Below, in pieces: positions 1 through 7,248 of a stretch of DNA of 16,501 nucleotides (positions within the stretch are counted from its first letter, which is position 1; each line of letters starts with the position of its first letter). Made by a program: the position numbers and the translations under genes. The notes beneath the pieces were generated by a model, which was not told the DNA's origin, made no database searches, and saw nothing but the letters and a program-made list of their open reading frames with translations. The DNA comes from Acidobacteria bacterium 37-71-11 (GTDB lineage: Bacteria; Acidobacteriota; Thermoanaerobaculia; Thermoanaerobaculales; Thermoanaerobaculaceae): assembly GCA_002279285.1 (NCBI GenBank), contig NCBR01000023.1, positions 1 to 16,501 on the forward strand. Direction: 5' to 3'.

Positions 1-899
1 ACGCCGGCGGGCGCGGCGGCGCCGCCACCGCCCGCGGCACCGGCGCGCATCGCTTCGGCGAGCGCGCCCGCCATCTGGACGCCGAACCCGGCGCCGAGGC
101 CGAGGCCGAGGCCGCCGGACGCGCCGCCGCCGGCCTGGCCGTCGGCGCGCGCGGCGTCGCCCATCGCCACCGCGGCCTTGAAGCGCGTGTAGGCAGCGAG
201 GTCGCCGACGGCGCCCATCGACGCGCGCTCGTCCAGGCGCGCCAGCACCTCGTCGGGCGGTGTGACCGAGTTGACGTAGAAGTCCGACAGGTCCACGCCG
301 TACTTGCCGAAGTCCTCGACGAGGCGGGCCTTGGCGAGCTGCGCCAGCTCGTCGTAGTGGGCGGGCAGGTCGAGGATCGAGGTCAGGCTCTCGCCGAGCA
401 GGTCGTTGAGGCGGGCCACAATCATGTCGCGGTAGAAGTCGGCGAGCCGCTCGGTGTCGAACTGCCCCAGCGACCCGACCACGGTATTCACGAAGGTGCG
501 CGCGTCGCGGATCCGGTACGCGTACGTCCCGAACGCCCGCAGGCGCACGACCCCCAACTCGCGGTCGCGGAACACCACCGGCTCCCGCGTCCCCCACTTT
601 TGGTCGAGGAACGTGCGCTTGGAGACGAACACCACCTGGACCCGGAACGGCGAGGTGAAACCGAACGGCAGCGCCAGGACCTTGGTCAGCACCGGGACGT
701 TCTGCGTCGTGAGCGTGTGGCGGCCGGGGCCGAACACGTCGAGGGCGCGGCCGTCGCGGTAGAACACCGCCTCCTGCGCCTCGTGCACGACGAGCTGCGC
801 CCCGAATTTGACCTCCGCGCTCCCCTCGGGGGGGTAGCGGAAGGCGATCTCCTCGCCGCTGGGATCGTAGTGCTCGAGGACCTCGAGGAACTGGCTCAT
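1..899 (-). CDS. SPFH/band-7 domain protein, YdjI-like (partial, 3' end beyond window)
   Basis: About 299 residues are visible, from ATG at 899 to the left edge, with no stop. Residues about 20-230 read as the SPFH-type fold of the COG4260 'virion core protein-like' family. Typical patches are an early FGPGRHTL loop and a KWGT..PVVFRDREL block around residues 100-120. From about residue 258 the chain becomes Gly/Ala-rich (SGGLGLGLGAG), a linker that in relatives precedes a C-terminal zinc ribbon, which would lie outside the window. In Bacillus subtilis the relative YdjI works with PspA in membrane-stress response, so a membrane-scaffold role is plausible here but inferred. The start overlaps the stop of the upstream gene as ATGA, so the two are translationally coupled. 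Confidence is high for the family and low for the exact function. Confidence 0.8.
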   Translation of the reverse strand, partial: MSQFLEVLEHYDPSGEEIAFRYPPEGSAEVKFGAQLVVHEAQEAVFYRDGRALDVFGPGRHTLTTQNVPVLTKVLALPFGFTSPFRVQVVFVSKRTFLDQKWGTREPVVFRDRELGVVRLRAFGTYAYRIRDARTFVNTVVGSLGQFDTERLADFYRDMIVARLNDLLGESLTSILDLPAHYDELAQLAKARLVEDFGKYGVDLSDFYVNSVTPPDEVLARLDERASMGAVGDLAAYTRFKAAVAMGDAARADGQAGGGASGGLGLGLGAGFGVQMAGALAEAMRAGAAGGGGAAAPAG

Positions 900-1423
900 C
901 GCTCACCCCCTGCGCCGGCGCGCGGTGCGAAGGCGCCGAGCACGGCCCGCTCGCGGCCCGCGACGGCGGCCTGCACCGCGGCCACCGCCTGCTCGAGCCG
1001 GTTGATGGTCTCCTGGTCCGCCCCGAGCCCAGCCGATGCCTCGCGCACGGCATCCACGCGCTCGACGAGATCGAGGTCGAAGCGGTAGAGCGCTTCGAGC
1101 TGCTCCCCGCGCACCTTGACCGCGTCGAACATCCCGGCATAGCCGGAGCCGGCGTGCCGGAGCGCATTCGCCGCCCCGTCGAGCGACTTCTCCAGGGCGG
1201 CGAGGCGCTCCAGCCGGCCCGCGGCGCCGAGGTGCAGCGCGCGAGAAAACGCCGCCACGCCGGCGCGAGCGGCATCGAGCCGGCCGGCGAGATCGGCACG
1301 CAGCCGCTGGTCCACTTCGCGCCGCAGCTCCCGCTCCAGGTACCCGGAAAAGCCCGGCACGCGCGCGCCGAGACGCTCGAGGAGGTTGCGTGCCTCCCGC
1401 GCCGTCACCGTTGCGTCGTCCAT
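896..1423 (-). CDS. Small helical protein coupled to the SPFH gene
   Basis: A 175-residue protein with no signal peptide or membrane segment. It is rich in Ala, Arg, Leu and Glu and looks almost wholly alpha-helical, with coiled-coil-like stretches at about residues 25-90 and 115-165. A motif near the N-terminus, VPGFSGYLERELRREVD, resembles the PGYxGYxxKExRR pattern I associate from memory with small proteins encoded beside SPFH/YdjI genes. A GY-G-FD patch (GSGYAGMFDAVKV) lies mid-protein. The start is ATG at 1423, chosen because GGAGG stands 7 nt upstream and the helical reading begins there; the open frame extends further upstream but runs into antisense of folK. It overlaps the SPFH start by 4 nt, suggesting an obligate partner. 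No enzymatic motif is visible and the function is unknown. Confidence 0.75.
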   Translation of the reverse strand: MDDATVTAREARNLLERLGARVPGFSGYLERELRREVDQRLRADLAGRLDAARAGVAAFSRALHLGAAGRLERLAALEKSLDGAANALRHAGSGYAGMFDAVKVRGEQLEALYRFDLDLVERVDAVREASAGLGADQETINRLEQAVAAVQAAVAGRERAVLGAFAPRAGAGGER

Positions 1424-1481
1424 CTCTCGCCTCCCTCGGTCTCGGGCGATCGTATCATGCGAGGATGGCGTGGAGGCTTGC
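1424..1481. promoter_or_regulatory. Divergent promoter gap between the SPFH operon and folK
   Basis: The 58 nt between the two divergent starts must carry signals for both. TATCAT at 1453-1458 is a possible -10 for folK, with no convincing -35 at the right distance. The minus strand shows a weak TACGAT over the same place. GGAGG at 1472-1476 is the folK ribosome binding site, and the complementary-strand GGAGG near 1431-1435 serves the minus-strand gene. Promoter boxes are guesses; the ribosome sites are clear. Confidence 0.35.
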
Positions 1482-1985
1482 GTGCAGCTTGTGATCGGTC
1501 TCGGCGGCAACCGGGGTGACGTCGCGGCGGCGTTCGCGGGTGCCGCCGCGGCTCTGGCGTCCGAGTTGCGCGTGCTCGCACGCTCGGGGCGCTGGCGCAG
1601 CGCCCCGCAAGGGCCAGCGCAAGACGACTTCACCAACGCCGCACTGCTCGTCGAGACCGCCGCCCACCCGCTGGCGCTGCTCGCTTTCTGCCAGCGTCTC
1701 GAGACCGCGGCCGGCCGTGACCGCGAGCACGAAACGCGCTGGGGGCCGCGCACCCTCGACCTCGACCTGCTGCTCGCACCCGGTCTCGTCATCGAGTCGG
1801 CCGCGCTGGCGCTGCCCCATCCGCGCCTGACCGAGCGCCGCTTCGCCCTCGCCCCCGCTGTCGAGGTGGCGCCCGGCTGGCTCCACCCCCGGCTGCACCG
1901 CACGCTCGCCGAACTGGCCGCCGCCCCCGCGATCCTCGCCCAGCGCTGCGAACGCATCGGGCCGTTCCCTCCCGCGACCCGGTAG
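1482..1985 (+). CDS. folK: 6-hydroxymethyl-7,8-dihydropterin pyrophosphokinase (HPPK)
   Basis: Transfers pyrophosphate from ATP to 6-hydroxymethyl-7,8-dihydropterin, the step before dihydropteroate synthase in folate synthesis; cytosolic. The 167-residue product matches the usual length of about 160. Family landmarks are all present: N-terminal VIGLGGNRGD, the pterin-contact region with FTNAALLVET, the signature RWGPRTLDLDLLL with the metal-binding Asp pair, and the closing LPHPRLTERRFALAP. The start is GTG at 1482, five nt after GGAGG (1472-1476). It gives the standard QLVIGLGGN beginning; an in-frame GTG at 1470 is worse placed. The gene stands alone on the plus strand between minus-strand genes, without folB or folP beside it. 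It converges on the acyl-CoA synthetase gene with only 30 nt between stops. Confidence 0.95.
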   Translation: MQLVIGLGGNRGDVAAAFAGAAAALASELRVLARSGRWRSAPQGPAQDDFTNAALLVETAAHPLALLAFCQRLETAAGRDREHETRWGPRTLDLDLLLAPGLVIESAALALPHPRLTERRFALAPAVEVAPGWLHPRLHRTLAELAAAPAILAQRCERIGPFPPATR

Positions 1986-2015
1986 CAAGCCATCCGGCTC
2001 AGGCGGCCGGCCCGC

Positions 2016-4103
2016 TCACGCGATGCGGACGCGCGCGTCGACGGCGACGCAGCCGCGGCCCGCGTCGAGCACCAGCACGGGGTTGACGTCGCACTCGACG
2101 ATCTCCGGGTGAACGGCGGCGAGGGCGGCCAGGCGCACGAGCGCGCGCTCGAGCGCCGCCACGTCCCCTGCGGGCCGGCCGCGGAATGCGTCCAGCAACG
2201 CCGCGCCGCGCAGCTCGGCGAGCATCGCCTGCGCGTCCGCTTCCGTGATCGGGGCAACCCGGAAGCTGACGTCGTGCCAGACCTCGACCGCGACGCCGCC
2301 GAGGCCGGCCATCACCAGCGGGCCGACCGCCGGGTCGCGGGTGATCCCGAGGATCGCCTCGCGGCCGTCTTCGATCTGGCGCTGGACCAGGTAGCCGTCG
2401 GGGCGCACGCCGGCGGCATCCAGCCGCGCCGCCATCGCCGCGAGTGCGGCGGCCAGCGCCGCCTCGTCGCCGAGAGCGAGCGCGACCGCGCCCAGCTCGC
2501 TCTTGTGCACGAGCGCCGCGCCGAACGCCTTGAGCACGACCGGATAGCCCACGGCGGCCGCGGCGACGGCAACCTGCGCCGGTTCCGCGATCACCCGGAA
2601 CGGCGCCACGGCGATCCCCGCCTCCTCGAGCACCGCGAACGCCTCGGCCGGGGGCAGATACCCCGGACCGCGGCGGACCGCGCGCTCGACGATCTCGCTC
2701 CGTCTCATCGTGATCGGCTCGGCGTCAGTCGCCGGCGCCGCCGCCCGCTCGGCATGGCGCACCACACCCGCGAGGGCCGCCACCGCCGCCTCCGGGTAGC
2801 GGAACAGCGGCGGGAGTCCGGGGATCGAGTGCGCCTCGGCGAAGAAGCTCGGCGCGGTCATGAACACCGAGAGGACCGGCTTGCCGGCGGGGGGCCGCGC
2901 GGCCGCGATCCCGCCGGCGATCGCGAGCGGCGTGACCACGATCGGCGTGACGGTGATGGTGAGCGCCGCGTCCACGCCGTCGTCGGCGAGCACGAGCTCG
3001 ACGGCCTGACGGAAGTTGTCGGGGGTGGCGGACGGCAGCATGTCCACCGGGTCGGCCACCGCCGCCTCGGGCGGCAGGAACTCGCGCAGCGCACGCTCGG
3101 TCGCCGGCGCCAGCGCCGCGACCGCCAGACCTTGGCCGGAGAGCGCGTCGGTGGCGGCGATCGCCGGTCCGCCGGCGTTGGTGACGACGGCCACCCGCCG
3201 GCCCCGCGGCGAGGGGCACCCGGCCAGCGCCAACGCCAGGCCGAACATCTCCTCCAGGGTGGCGGCGCGCAGCACGCCGGCCTGGCGGAGCAGCGCGTCC
3301 ACCGCCACGTCGCCCGCCGCGAGCGCGCCGGTGTGCGAGGACGCGGCGCGCTGGCCGGCCGCGGTGCGGCCGCCTTTGAACACGACGATCGGCTTCGTCC
3401 GCCCGATCCGCCGAGCGAGCGCCAGGAAACGCTCCGGCTCGGGCAGCGATTCGAGGTACAGCATGATCACCCGCGTCGCCTCGTGCCGCTCCCACGCCTC
3501 GAGAAGGTCGTTGACGTCCACGTCGGCGCTGTTGCCCAGCGACACGAACTGCGAGAAACCGAGCCCGACGTCGCGCGCCGCCTCGAGCATCGCGACGCCG
3601 AGCGCCCCCGAATGGGAAGCGAACGCGACCGCCCCCGGCAGCGCCGGGGCGGGGGTGAACGACGCGTCCATGCGCACGTCGCGGTCGGTGTTGATCACCC
3701 CCATGCAGTTGGGCCCGACCATCCGCACGCCGGCGGCACGCACCCGCGCACGCGCCGCCCGCTCCAGCGCCGCGCCCGCCTCGCCGCCCTCCCGGAAACC
3801 CGCGGTGATCACCACGAGGCCGCCGACGCCCACGGCCAGGCACTCGTCGATCGCAGGCAAAACCGCGTCGCGCGGGACCATCACCACCGCGAGGTCGAGC
3901 GGGCCGGGGAGCGCGCGCAGGTTCGGGTAGCAGGCGAGCGAGCCGACGGACGTCGCCTTCGGGTTGATCGGGTACACGGTGCCGGTGTAGCCGCCGGCGA
4001 GAAGGTTGCCGAGCAGGCGCCCCGACAGCGAGTCGGCGCGCGAGGATGCGCCGATCACGGCCAGCGAGCGCGGCCTCAGGATAGCGTCGAGGGAAGCCGG
4101 CAC
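2016..4103 (-). CDS. ADP-forming acyl-CoA (acetyl-CoA) synthetase, fused alpha-beta
   Basis: Interconverts acyl-CoA, ADP and phosphate with acid, CoA and ATP; cytosolic. 695 residues, the usual size of fused alpha-beta enzymes without a GNAT domain. Order: CoA-binding Rossmann domain (about 5-130; SLAVIGASSR near 13-22, VGPNCMGV near 129-136), two succinyl-CoA-ligase-like domains to about 455, then an ATP-grasp domain from about 470. The phosphohistidine is visible as H257 in SSHTGAL, at the same number as the catalytic His I recall for archaeal ACD1. A second conserved His is H533 in VHKSELG of the ATP-grasp part. I prefer GTG at 4103, because GGAGG (4109-4113) lies 5 nt before it; the GTG at 4109 would overlap that site. 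The substrate may be acetate or a branched or aryl acid, which sequence alone does not settle. Confidence 0.9.
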   Translation of the reverse strand: MPASLDAILRPRSLAVIGASSRADSLSGRLLGNLLAGGYTGTVYPINPKATSVGSLACYPNLRALPGPLDLAVVMVPRDAVLPAIDECLAVGVGGLVVITAGFREGGEAGAALERAARARVRAAGVRMVGPNCMGVINTDRDVRMDASFTPAPALPGAVAFASHSGALGVAMLEAARDVGLGFSQFVSLGNSADVDVNDLLEAWERHEATRVIMLYLESLPEPERFLALARRIGRTKPIVVFKGGRTAAGQRAASSHTGALAAGDVAVDALLRQAGVLRAATLEEMFGLALALAGCPSPRGRRVAVVTNAGGPAIAATDALSGQGLAVAALAPATERALREFLPPEAAVADPVDMLPSATPDNFRQAVELVLADDGVDAALTITVTPIVVTPLAIAGGIAAARPPAGKPVLSVFMTAPSFFAEAHSIPGLPPLFRYPEAAVAALAGVVRHAERAAAPATDAEPITMRRSEIVERAVRRGPGYLPPAEAFAVLEEAGIAVAPFRVIAEPAQVAVAAAAVGYPVVLKAFGAALVHKSELGAVALALGDEAALAAALAAMAARLDAAGVRPDGYLVQRQIEDGREAILGITRDPAVGPLVMAGLGGVAVEVWHDVSFRVAPITEADAQAMLAELRGAALLDAFRGRPAGDVAALERALVRLAALAAVHPEIVECDVNPVLVLDAGRGCVAVDARVRIA

Positions 4104-4123
4104 GGGCACCTCCGAATCGCCGG

Positions 4124-4132
4124 ATGCTACCA
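4124..4132 (-). promoter_or_regulatory. Possible extended -10 for the acyl-CoA synthetase gene
   Basis: On the minus strand the sequence reads TGGTAGCAT about 21-29 nt before the chosen start. It fits the TGn-TATAAT pattern at TG and at four of six -10 bases. No good -35 is seen 17 nt further upstream. Confidence 0.3.
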
Positions 4133-4246
4133 GAAACGAGGTTGGTCGTGGGCGAGGGTCGCGGATGGTCGGTCGTGATTCGTGGGCCGTGGTTCGAGAG
4201 GAGGCGGCGACAAGACGTTTCAGGTGGTTGGCATTACGGTGTCCCT

Positions 4247-4413
4247 GTCGTCATGCCCGCGAAAGCGGGCATGTCTGGCTCTTGTCTTTGTCGTCCCGCG
4301 CAAGCGGGAATCCAGTCGAGGGCTCACAAGGACAACGGCCTGGATCCCCGCTATCGCCGGGATGACGGCTCGCGTTCGCGGGGATGACAGCCCGCTTTCG
4401 CGGGCATGACGAC
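4247..4413. repeat. Cluster of five REP-like hairpin units bounded by a perfect 24-bp inverted repeat
   Basis: The gap 4110-4473 has no credible gene; 4247-4413 is a repeat cluster. The unit is a GC stem closed by a tetraloop: 4252-4273 (CATGCCCGC, loop GAAA, GCGGGCATG), 4294-4309 (TCCCGC, GCAA, GCGGGA), 4344-4363 (ATCCCCGC...GCCGGGAT), a half-degraded unit at about 4371-4387, and 4390-4405 (GCCCGC, TTTC, GCGGGC). Units 1-2 point one way and 3-5 the other. The outer arms 4247-4270 and 4390-4413 are exact reverse complements over 24 nt. It resembles the widespread CCCGCGAAAGCGGG intergenic repeats, such as BIME-like clusters moved by REP-associated transposases. It lies just beyond the 3' end of the lipid-kinase gene, where it could stabilise or end the transcript. 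Confidence 0.85.
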
Positions 4414-4473
4414 GTGCTGTGCGTCTCTCTGCCGTGGTTAGAGTGCGAGGCGGGACGGGCCGGCGATTTCGGC

Positions 4474-5367
4474 TCACGACTCGTTGGCACCGCGATTCCG
4501 GGGGAGCATCACGAAGAGGCGCTCGTCGGACGCGCGCGCGATGACGGGGAGGTAGCCGGACGGGTCGCCGTCGAGCTGGTAGGGGACGCCCTCCCCGGCG
4601 AGACGCACCTCGGTGGCGGGCCGGCGGTCGACGCCGTCCCGACGCAGGTGGTTCCCCGAGGGGATCGAAAAGAAGAACGGCACCGCGGCGGCGCGGCCGT
4701 GGCGCTCGAGCGTCACGACCTCGAAACCGGTGGCAAAAGGATCCGCGCCCGGCGTCGCGGTGTAGGGCCCGCCGTAGCAGCGGCCGTTGCCGACGATACA
4801 CCAGGAGGCATCCAGGGCGGCGCCGTCGATGCTCACTGCGAAGCGCGGCAGCCGGCCGTGGAGGAACTCCACCACCGCCTGCGCCGTGATCCCCGCCTTG
4901 CCGGCCCGCCTTTTCAGGAGCGCCGGCAGGTTGGCGAGGATGAGCGCGTCGGGTCCGGCCGAGAGCATGAGCAGGAAGGGCTGACCCGAGTCGGTGCGCC
5001 CGACCGCCATCCCCCGCCGCTCGCCGTCGAGCTGCCGCGCCAGCGCCGCGACCGGATCGCGGGGGATGCCGAGCTCGTAGGCCAGCACCGAGGTCGTGCC
5101 ACCCGGCAGCGCCACGAGCGCGGTGTCGCTTCCGAGGAGACCGCGCGCGGCCTCGTTGTACGTTCCGTCCCCACCCCAGACCGCGAGCAGCGGGTCGCGG
5201 TCGCGGGCCGCCCGCGCCGCCAGCTCCGTGGCGTGCCCCGGAGCCTCGGTCGCCCACCACTCGACGCGCCAGCCGCGCTGGGCCGCGGCGGCCGTGAGCG
5301 CCTCCCGGGGCGCGCTCTTGCGGCCGCCGCTCGCCACCGGGTTGATCACGATCGGCAGCGTGTTCAC
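4474..5367 (-). CDS. Diacylglycerol/lipid kinase family protein
   Basis: 297 residues, the normal length for DgkB/YegS/BmrU-type lipid kinases, which phosphorylate a lipid alcohol such as diacylglycerol with ATP at the inner membrane face. The N-terminus shows PIVINPVASGG. The nucleotide-binding loop WGGDGTYNEA has GGDGT at residues 65-69. The second glycine-rich segment, LPGGTTSVLAYELGIP (about 87-102), corresponds to the usual PGGTxNxxA motif, with Ser in place of the common Asn. Further on come GNGRCYGG and a C-terminal YQLDGDPSG (the DGE-like substrate motif as DGD). The start is GTG at 5367, overlapping the ruvB stop as GTGA, so its translation is coupled to ruvB. The physiological lipid cannot be read from sequence. 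Confidence 0.88.
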   Translation of the reverse strand: MNTLPIVINPVASGGRKSAPREALTAAAAQRGWRVEWWATEAPGHATELAARAARDRDPLLAVWGGDGTYNEAARGLLGSDTALVALPGGTTSVLAYELGIPRDPVAALARQLDGERRGMAVGRTDSGQPFLLMLSAGPDALILANLPALLKRRAGKAGITAQAVVEFLHGRLPRFAVSIDGAALDASWCIVGNGRCYGGPYTATPGADPFATGFEVVTLERHGRAAAVPFFFSIPSGNHLRRDGVDRRPATEVRLAGEGVPYQLDGDPSGYLPVIARASDERLFVMLPRNRGANES

Positions 5368-6398
5368 TGGCCCTCTGGCGGGAAGAGATCCTTCTGGTCG
5401 CCGGCCACCGCCGGGTAGCCGAGGTGCTTGCGCGCCCTGTCGGTGACGACGCGGCCCCGCGGCGTGCGCTGGAGGAAGCCGAGCTGGAGCAGGTACGGTT
5501 CGTAGATGTCCTCGATCGTGCCCTCGTCCTCCCCGAGGCTCGCCGCCAGCGCCTTGAGGCCGACGGGACCGCCGCGGTAGTGCTCGATCGCGGTCGCGAG
5601 CAGGCGGCGGTCGAGCTCGTCGAGGCCGAAGCCGTCCACCTCGAGGCGCTCGAGGCCGAAGCGGGCGGTGTCGAGCGAGATGGCGTCCTCGGCGCGGGCG
5701 TGCGCGAAGTCCCGCACCCGCCGCAGCAGCCGGTTCGCCACGCGCGGGGTGCCGCGGGCACGGCGGGCGATCTCCTCGCCGGCGGCGTCCGCGACCGGGA
5801 TGCCGAGGAGCCCCGCCGAGCGCCGGACGATGGACGTGAGCGCGCCGGCGTCGTAGAACTCGAGGCGGTGCACGATGCCGAAGCGGTCGCGCAGCGGCGC
5901 CGAGAGCAGCCCGGCGCGCGTGGTTGCGCCGACCAGCGTGAACGGCGGCAGCGGCAGGCGCATCGTGCGCGCCCCCGGGCCCTGCCCGACGACGAGGTCG
6001 AGGGTGAAGTCCTCCATCGCCGGGTAGAGGATCTCCGCCACCGTCGGCGCCAGGCGGTGGATCTCGTCCACGAACAGGACGCCGTGCGGCTCCAGGTTGG
6101 TCAGGATCGCGGCCAGGTCGCCGGCGCGCTCCAGCACCGGGCCCGAGGTGATCAGCAGCGACGCGCCCATCTCCGCCGCGATGATGTGGGCGAGGGTGGT
6201 CTTGCCGAGGCCGGGCGGCCCGAACAGCAGCACGTGGTCGAGCGACTCGGCGCGCGAGCGGGCGGCGGCGATGAACACGCCGAGGTTGGCGGTGACCTTC
6301 TCCTGGCCGATGTACTCGGCAAGGCTCCGCGGCCGCAGGCTCTCCTCGAACCGGGCCTCGGCAGGATCGCGGGTCGGGGTCAACACGTCCTCGTGCAC
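5364..6398 (-). CDS. ruvB: Holliday junction branch-migration ATPase RuvB
   Basis: Hexameric AAA+ motor that drives branch migration of Holliday junctions with RuvA during recombinational repair. 344 residues, family-typical. Visible motifs: Walker A GPPGLGKTT (60-68), Walker B VDEIHR (110-115), sensor 1 GATTRAG (157-163), the arginine-finger region LRDRFG (169-174), and a C-terminal winged-helix part with RGGPVGLKALA and a DIYEPYLLQLGFLQRTPRGR stretch. The start is GTG at 6398; an ATG 8 nt upstream is out of frame, and the ribosome site is weak. ruvA lies upstream on the same strand but is separated by a repeat-filled 283-nt gap. The stop overlaps the lipid-kinase start. No ruvC is in the window. 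Confidence 0.96.
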   Translation of the reverse strand: MHEDVLTPTRDPAEARFEESLRPRSLAEYIGQEKVTANLGVFIAAARSRAESLDHVLLFGPPGLGKTTLAHIIAAEMGASLLITSGPVLERAGDLAAILTNLEPHGVLFVDEIHRLAPTVAEILYPAMEDFTLDLVVGQGPGARTMRLPLPPFTLVGATTRAGLLSAPLRDRFGIVHRLEFYDAGALTSIVRRSAGLLGIPVADAAGEEIARRARGTPRVANRLLRRVRDFAHARAEDAISLDTARFGLERLEVDGFGLDELDRRLLATAIEHYRGGPVGLKALAASLGEDEGTIEDIYEPYLLQLGFLQRTPRGRVVTDRARKHLGYPAVAGDQKDLFPPEGQ

Positions 6399-6530
6399 GC
6401 GCCCATGGTACCCCGCCCCGCGTTCGCAGGACTTCGTGCTCGGCCACGAAGACGACTCGGACGGCAGGCCCGGTCGCCGTTCCCGCCCACGCGCGAACTC
6501 AGGGTGTTGCCGCCGGCAGCGAACATCGTC

Positions 6531-6555
6531 GGAAGCCGCGTTCGCGGCAATGACG
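6531..6555 (-). repeat. Degenerate REP-like hairpin unit
   Basis: On the minus strand this starts GTCGTCATTGCCGC, followed by loop GAAC and GCGGC. It has the same head (GTCGTCAT) and stem-tetraloop-stem design as the units at 4247-4413, but with altered stem bases that still pair. Confidence 0.65.
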
Positions 6556-6622
6556 ACAACGACGGCCCCCTACTCTCGCGGGAATAGCGATAGGGGTGGC
6601 CCTTACGCCCTAACCTTTCGGA

Positions 6623-6676
6623 CCACGAACCACGAACCACGAACCACGAACCACGAACCACGAACCACGAACCACG
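6623..6676 (+). repeat. Heptanucleotide tandem array, CCACGAA, about 7.7 copies
   Basis: Seven exact copies of CCACGAA (6623-6671) and a partial CCACG (6672-6676). The array ends 5 nt before the ruvA stop codon, so on the transcript it is the start of the ruvA-ruvB spacer, read as TTCGTGG repeats. Copy number is expected to vary by slippage. Single related words occur at 6444-6450 and, inverted, at 4179-4185. Confidence 0.97.
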
Positions 6677-6681
6677 GTCCC

Positions 6682-7248
6682 TCAGCGACCGAGCGCCTGG
6701 AGCGCCCGCCGCAGCAACTCGTCCAGTTCCATCTCCGGCCGGGAGCGCAGCAGGTCGCTCACCGCCTGCTCGGCGGCGCGCGCCGGGTAGCCGAGGTTGA
6801 CCAGGGCGGACACGGCGTCCTCGCGCGGGCTCGCGGCCCCCCGCGCAGTCGCCTCGATCTTGCCCTTGAGCTCGACGATGAGGCGCTCCGCCGTCCGCTT
6901 GCCGATCCCCGGGGCCGCCGCGAGCCGCCGCCACTGCTCGGACTCCACCGCCGTGCCGAGCTCGTCGGGCGTCAGGCCGGAGAGCAGCGCCAGCGCCGTG
7001 CGCGGTCCGACCCCCGACACCGAAAGCAGGAGCCGGAACGTGTCGCGCTCCCGCCGGGTCGGAAAACCGTAGAGCGCGAGCTGGTCCTCGCGCACGTGGG
7101 TGTGGACGAACAGCGCGGCACGCTCGCGGCCGGCCAGGAACGGGTGGGCGGACACCGGCAGGTGGACCTCGTAGCCGACCCCGCCCGCCTCGAGTACGAC
7201 CAGGCCCGGCTGCAGCTCGAGGACGCGCCCGTCCAGGTGTCCGATCAT
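6682..7248 (-). CDS. ruvA: Holliday junction DNA-binding protein RuvA
   Basis: Tetrameric protein that binds the four-way junction and loads RuvB. 188 residues, slightly shorter than the usual 200. Domain I is an OB fold beginning MIGHLDGRVLEL and containing VGYEVHLP. Domain II has two helix-hairpin-helix motifs, SVSGVGPRTALALL (about 80-93) and AAPGIGKRTAERLIVELKGKI (about 115-135). Domain III, which contacts RuvB, ends with AVSALVNLGYPARAAEQAV and a short helix. The start is ATG at 7248, overlapping the stop of the ppiD-like gene as ATGA, which is an unusual partner for ruvA. The stop is followed at once by the CCACGAA array. Confidence 0.95.
   Translation of the reverse strand: MIGHLDGRVLELQPGLVVLEAGGVGYEVHLPVSAHPFLAGRERAALFVHTHVREDQLALYGFPTRRERDTFRLLLSVSGVGPRTALALLSGLTPDELGTAVESEQWRRLAAAPGIGKRTAERLIVELKGKIEATARGAASPREDAVSALVNLGYPARAAEQAVSDLLRSRPEMELDELLRRALQALGR

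Larger units (their letters stand above)
6399..6681. other. ruvA-ruvB intergenic gap with degraded repeats
   Basis: 283 nt with no supported gene. It holds an inverted repeat TTCGTG/CACGAA (6433-6450), a degenerate REP-like hairpin at 6531-6555 (stem GCCGC, loop GTTC, GCGGC; the flank GTCGTCAT on the minus strand matches the 4247 cluster), a TCGCGGGAATAGCGA remnant near 6575-6590, and the heptamer array next to ruvA. It must contain the ruvB leader and perhaps a ruvB promoter, but I see no clear -35/-10 pair. Confidence 0.7.

Noticed and set aside
1986..2015. Bidirectional terminator between folK and the acyl-CoA synthetase gene.
   Set aside because: Only a 4-bp AGCC/GGCT stem and imperfect GC pairing are present, with no T-run on either strand.
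2109..4178. A 689-codon open frame on the plus strand, fully antisense to the acyl-CoA synthetase gene.
   Set aside because: Its product is Arg/His/Glu-rich with no domain. It is the expected complement of a high-GC gene, whereas the minus-strand reading has all family motifs.
4124..4409. Short plus-strand frames through the hairpin cluster, giving peptides with RKRESS- or RHARESGHV-like strings.
   Set aside because: These peptides are translations of the repeat itself, a common false gene call in such repeats, and lack ribosome sites.
4247..4413. CRISPR array.
   Set aside because: Repeats are palindromic, diverged, in both orientations and nearly contiguous, without uniform spacers; no cas genes are seen.
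6623..6676. Iteron-type replication origin or DnaA-box cluster.
   Set aside because: CCACGAA is not a DnaA box, there is no AT-rich unwinding region or initiator gene, and the array sits between chromosomal housekeeping genes.
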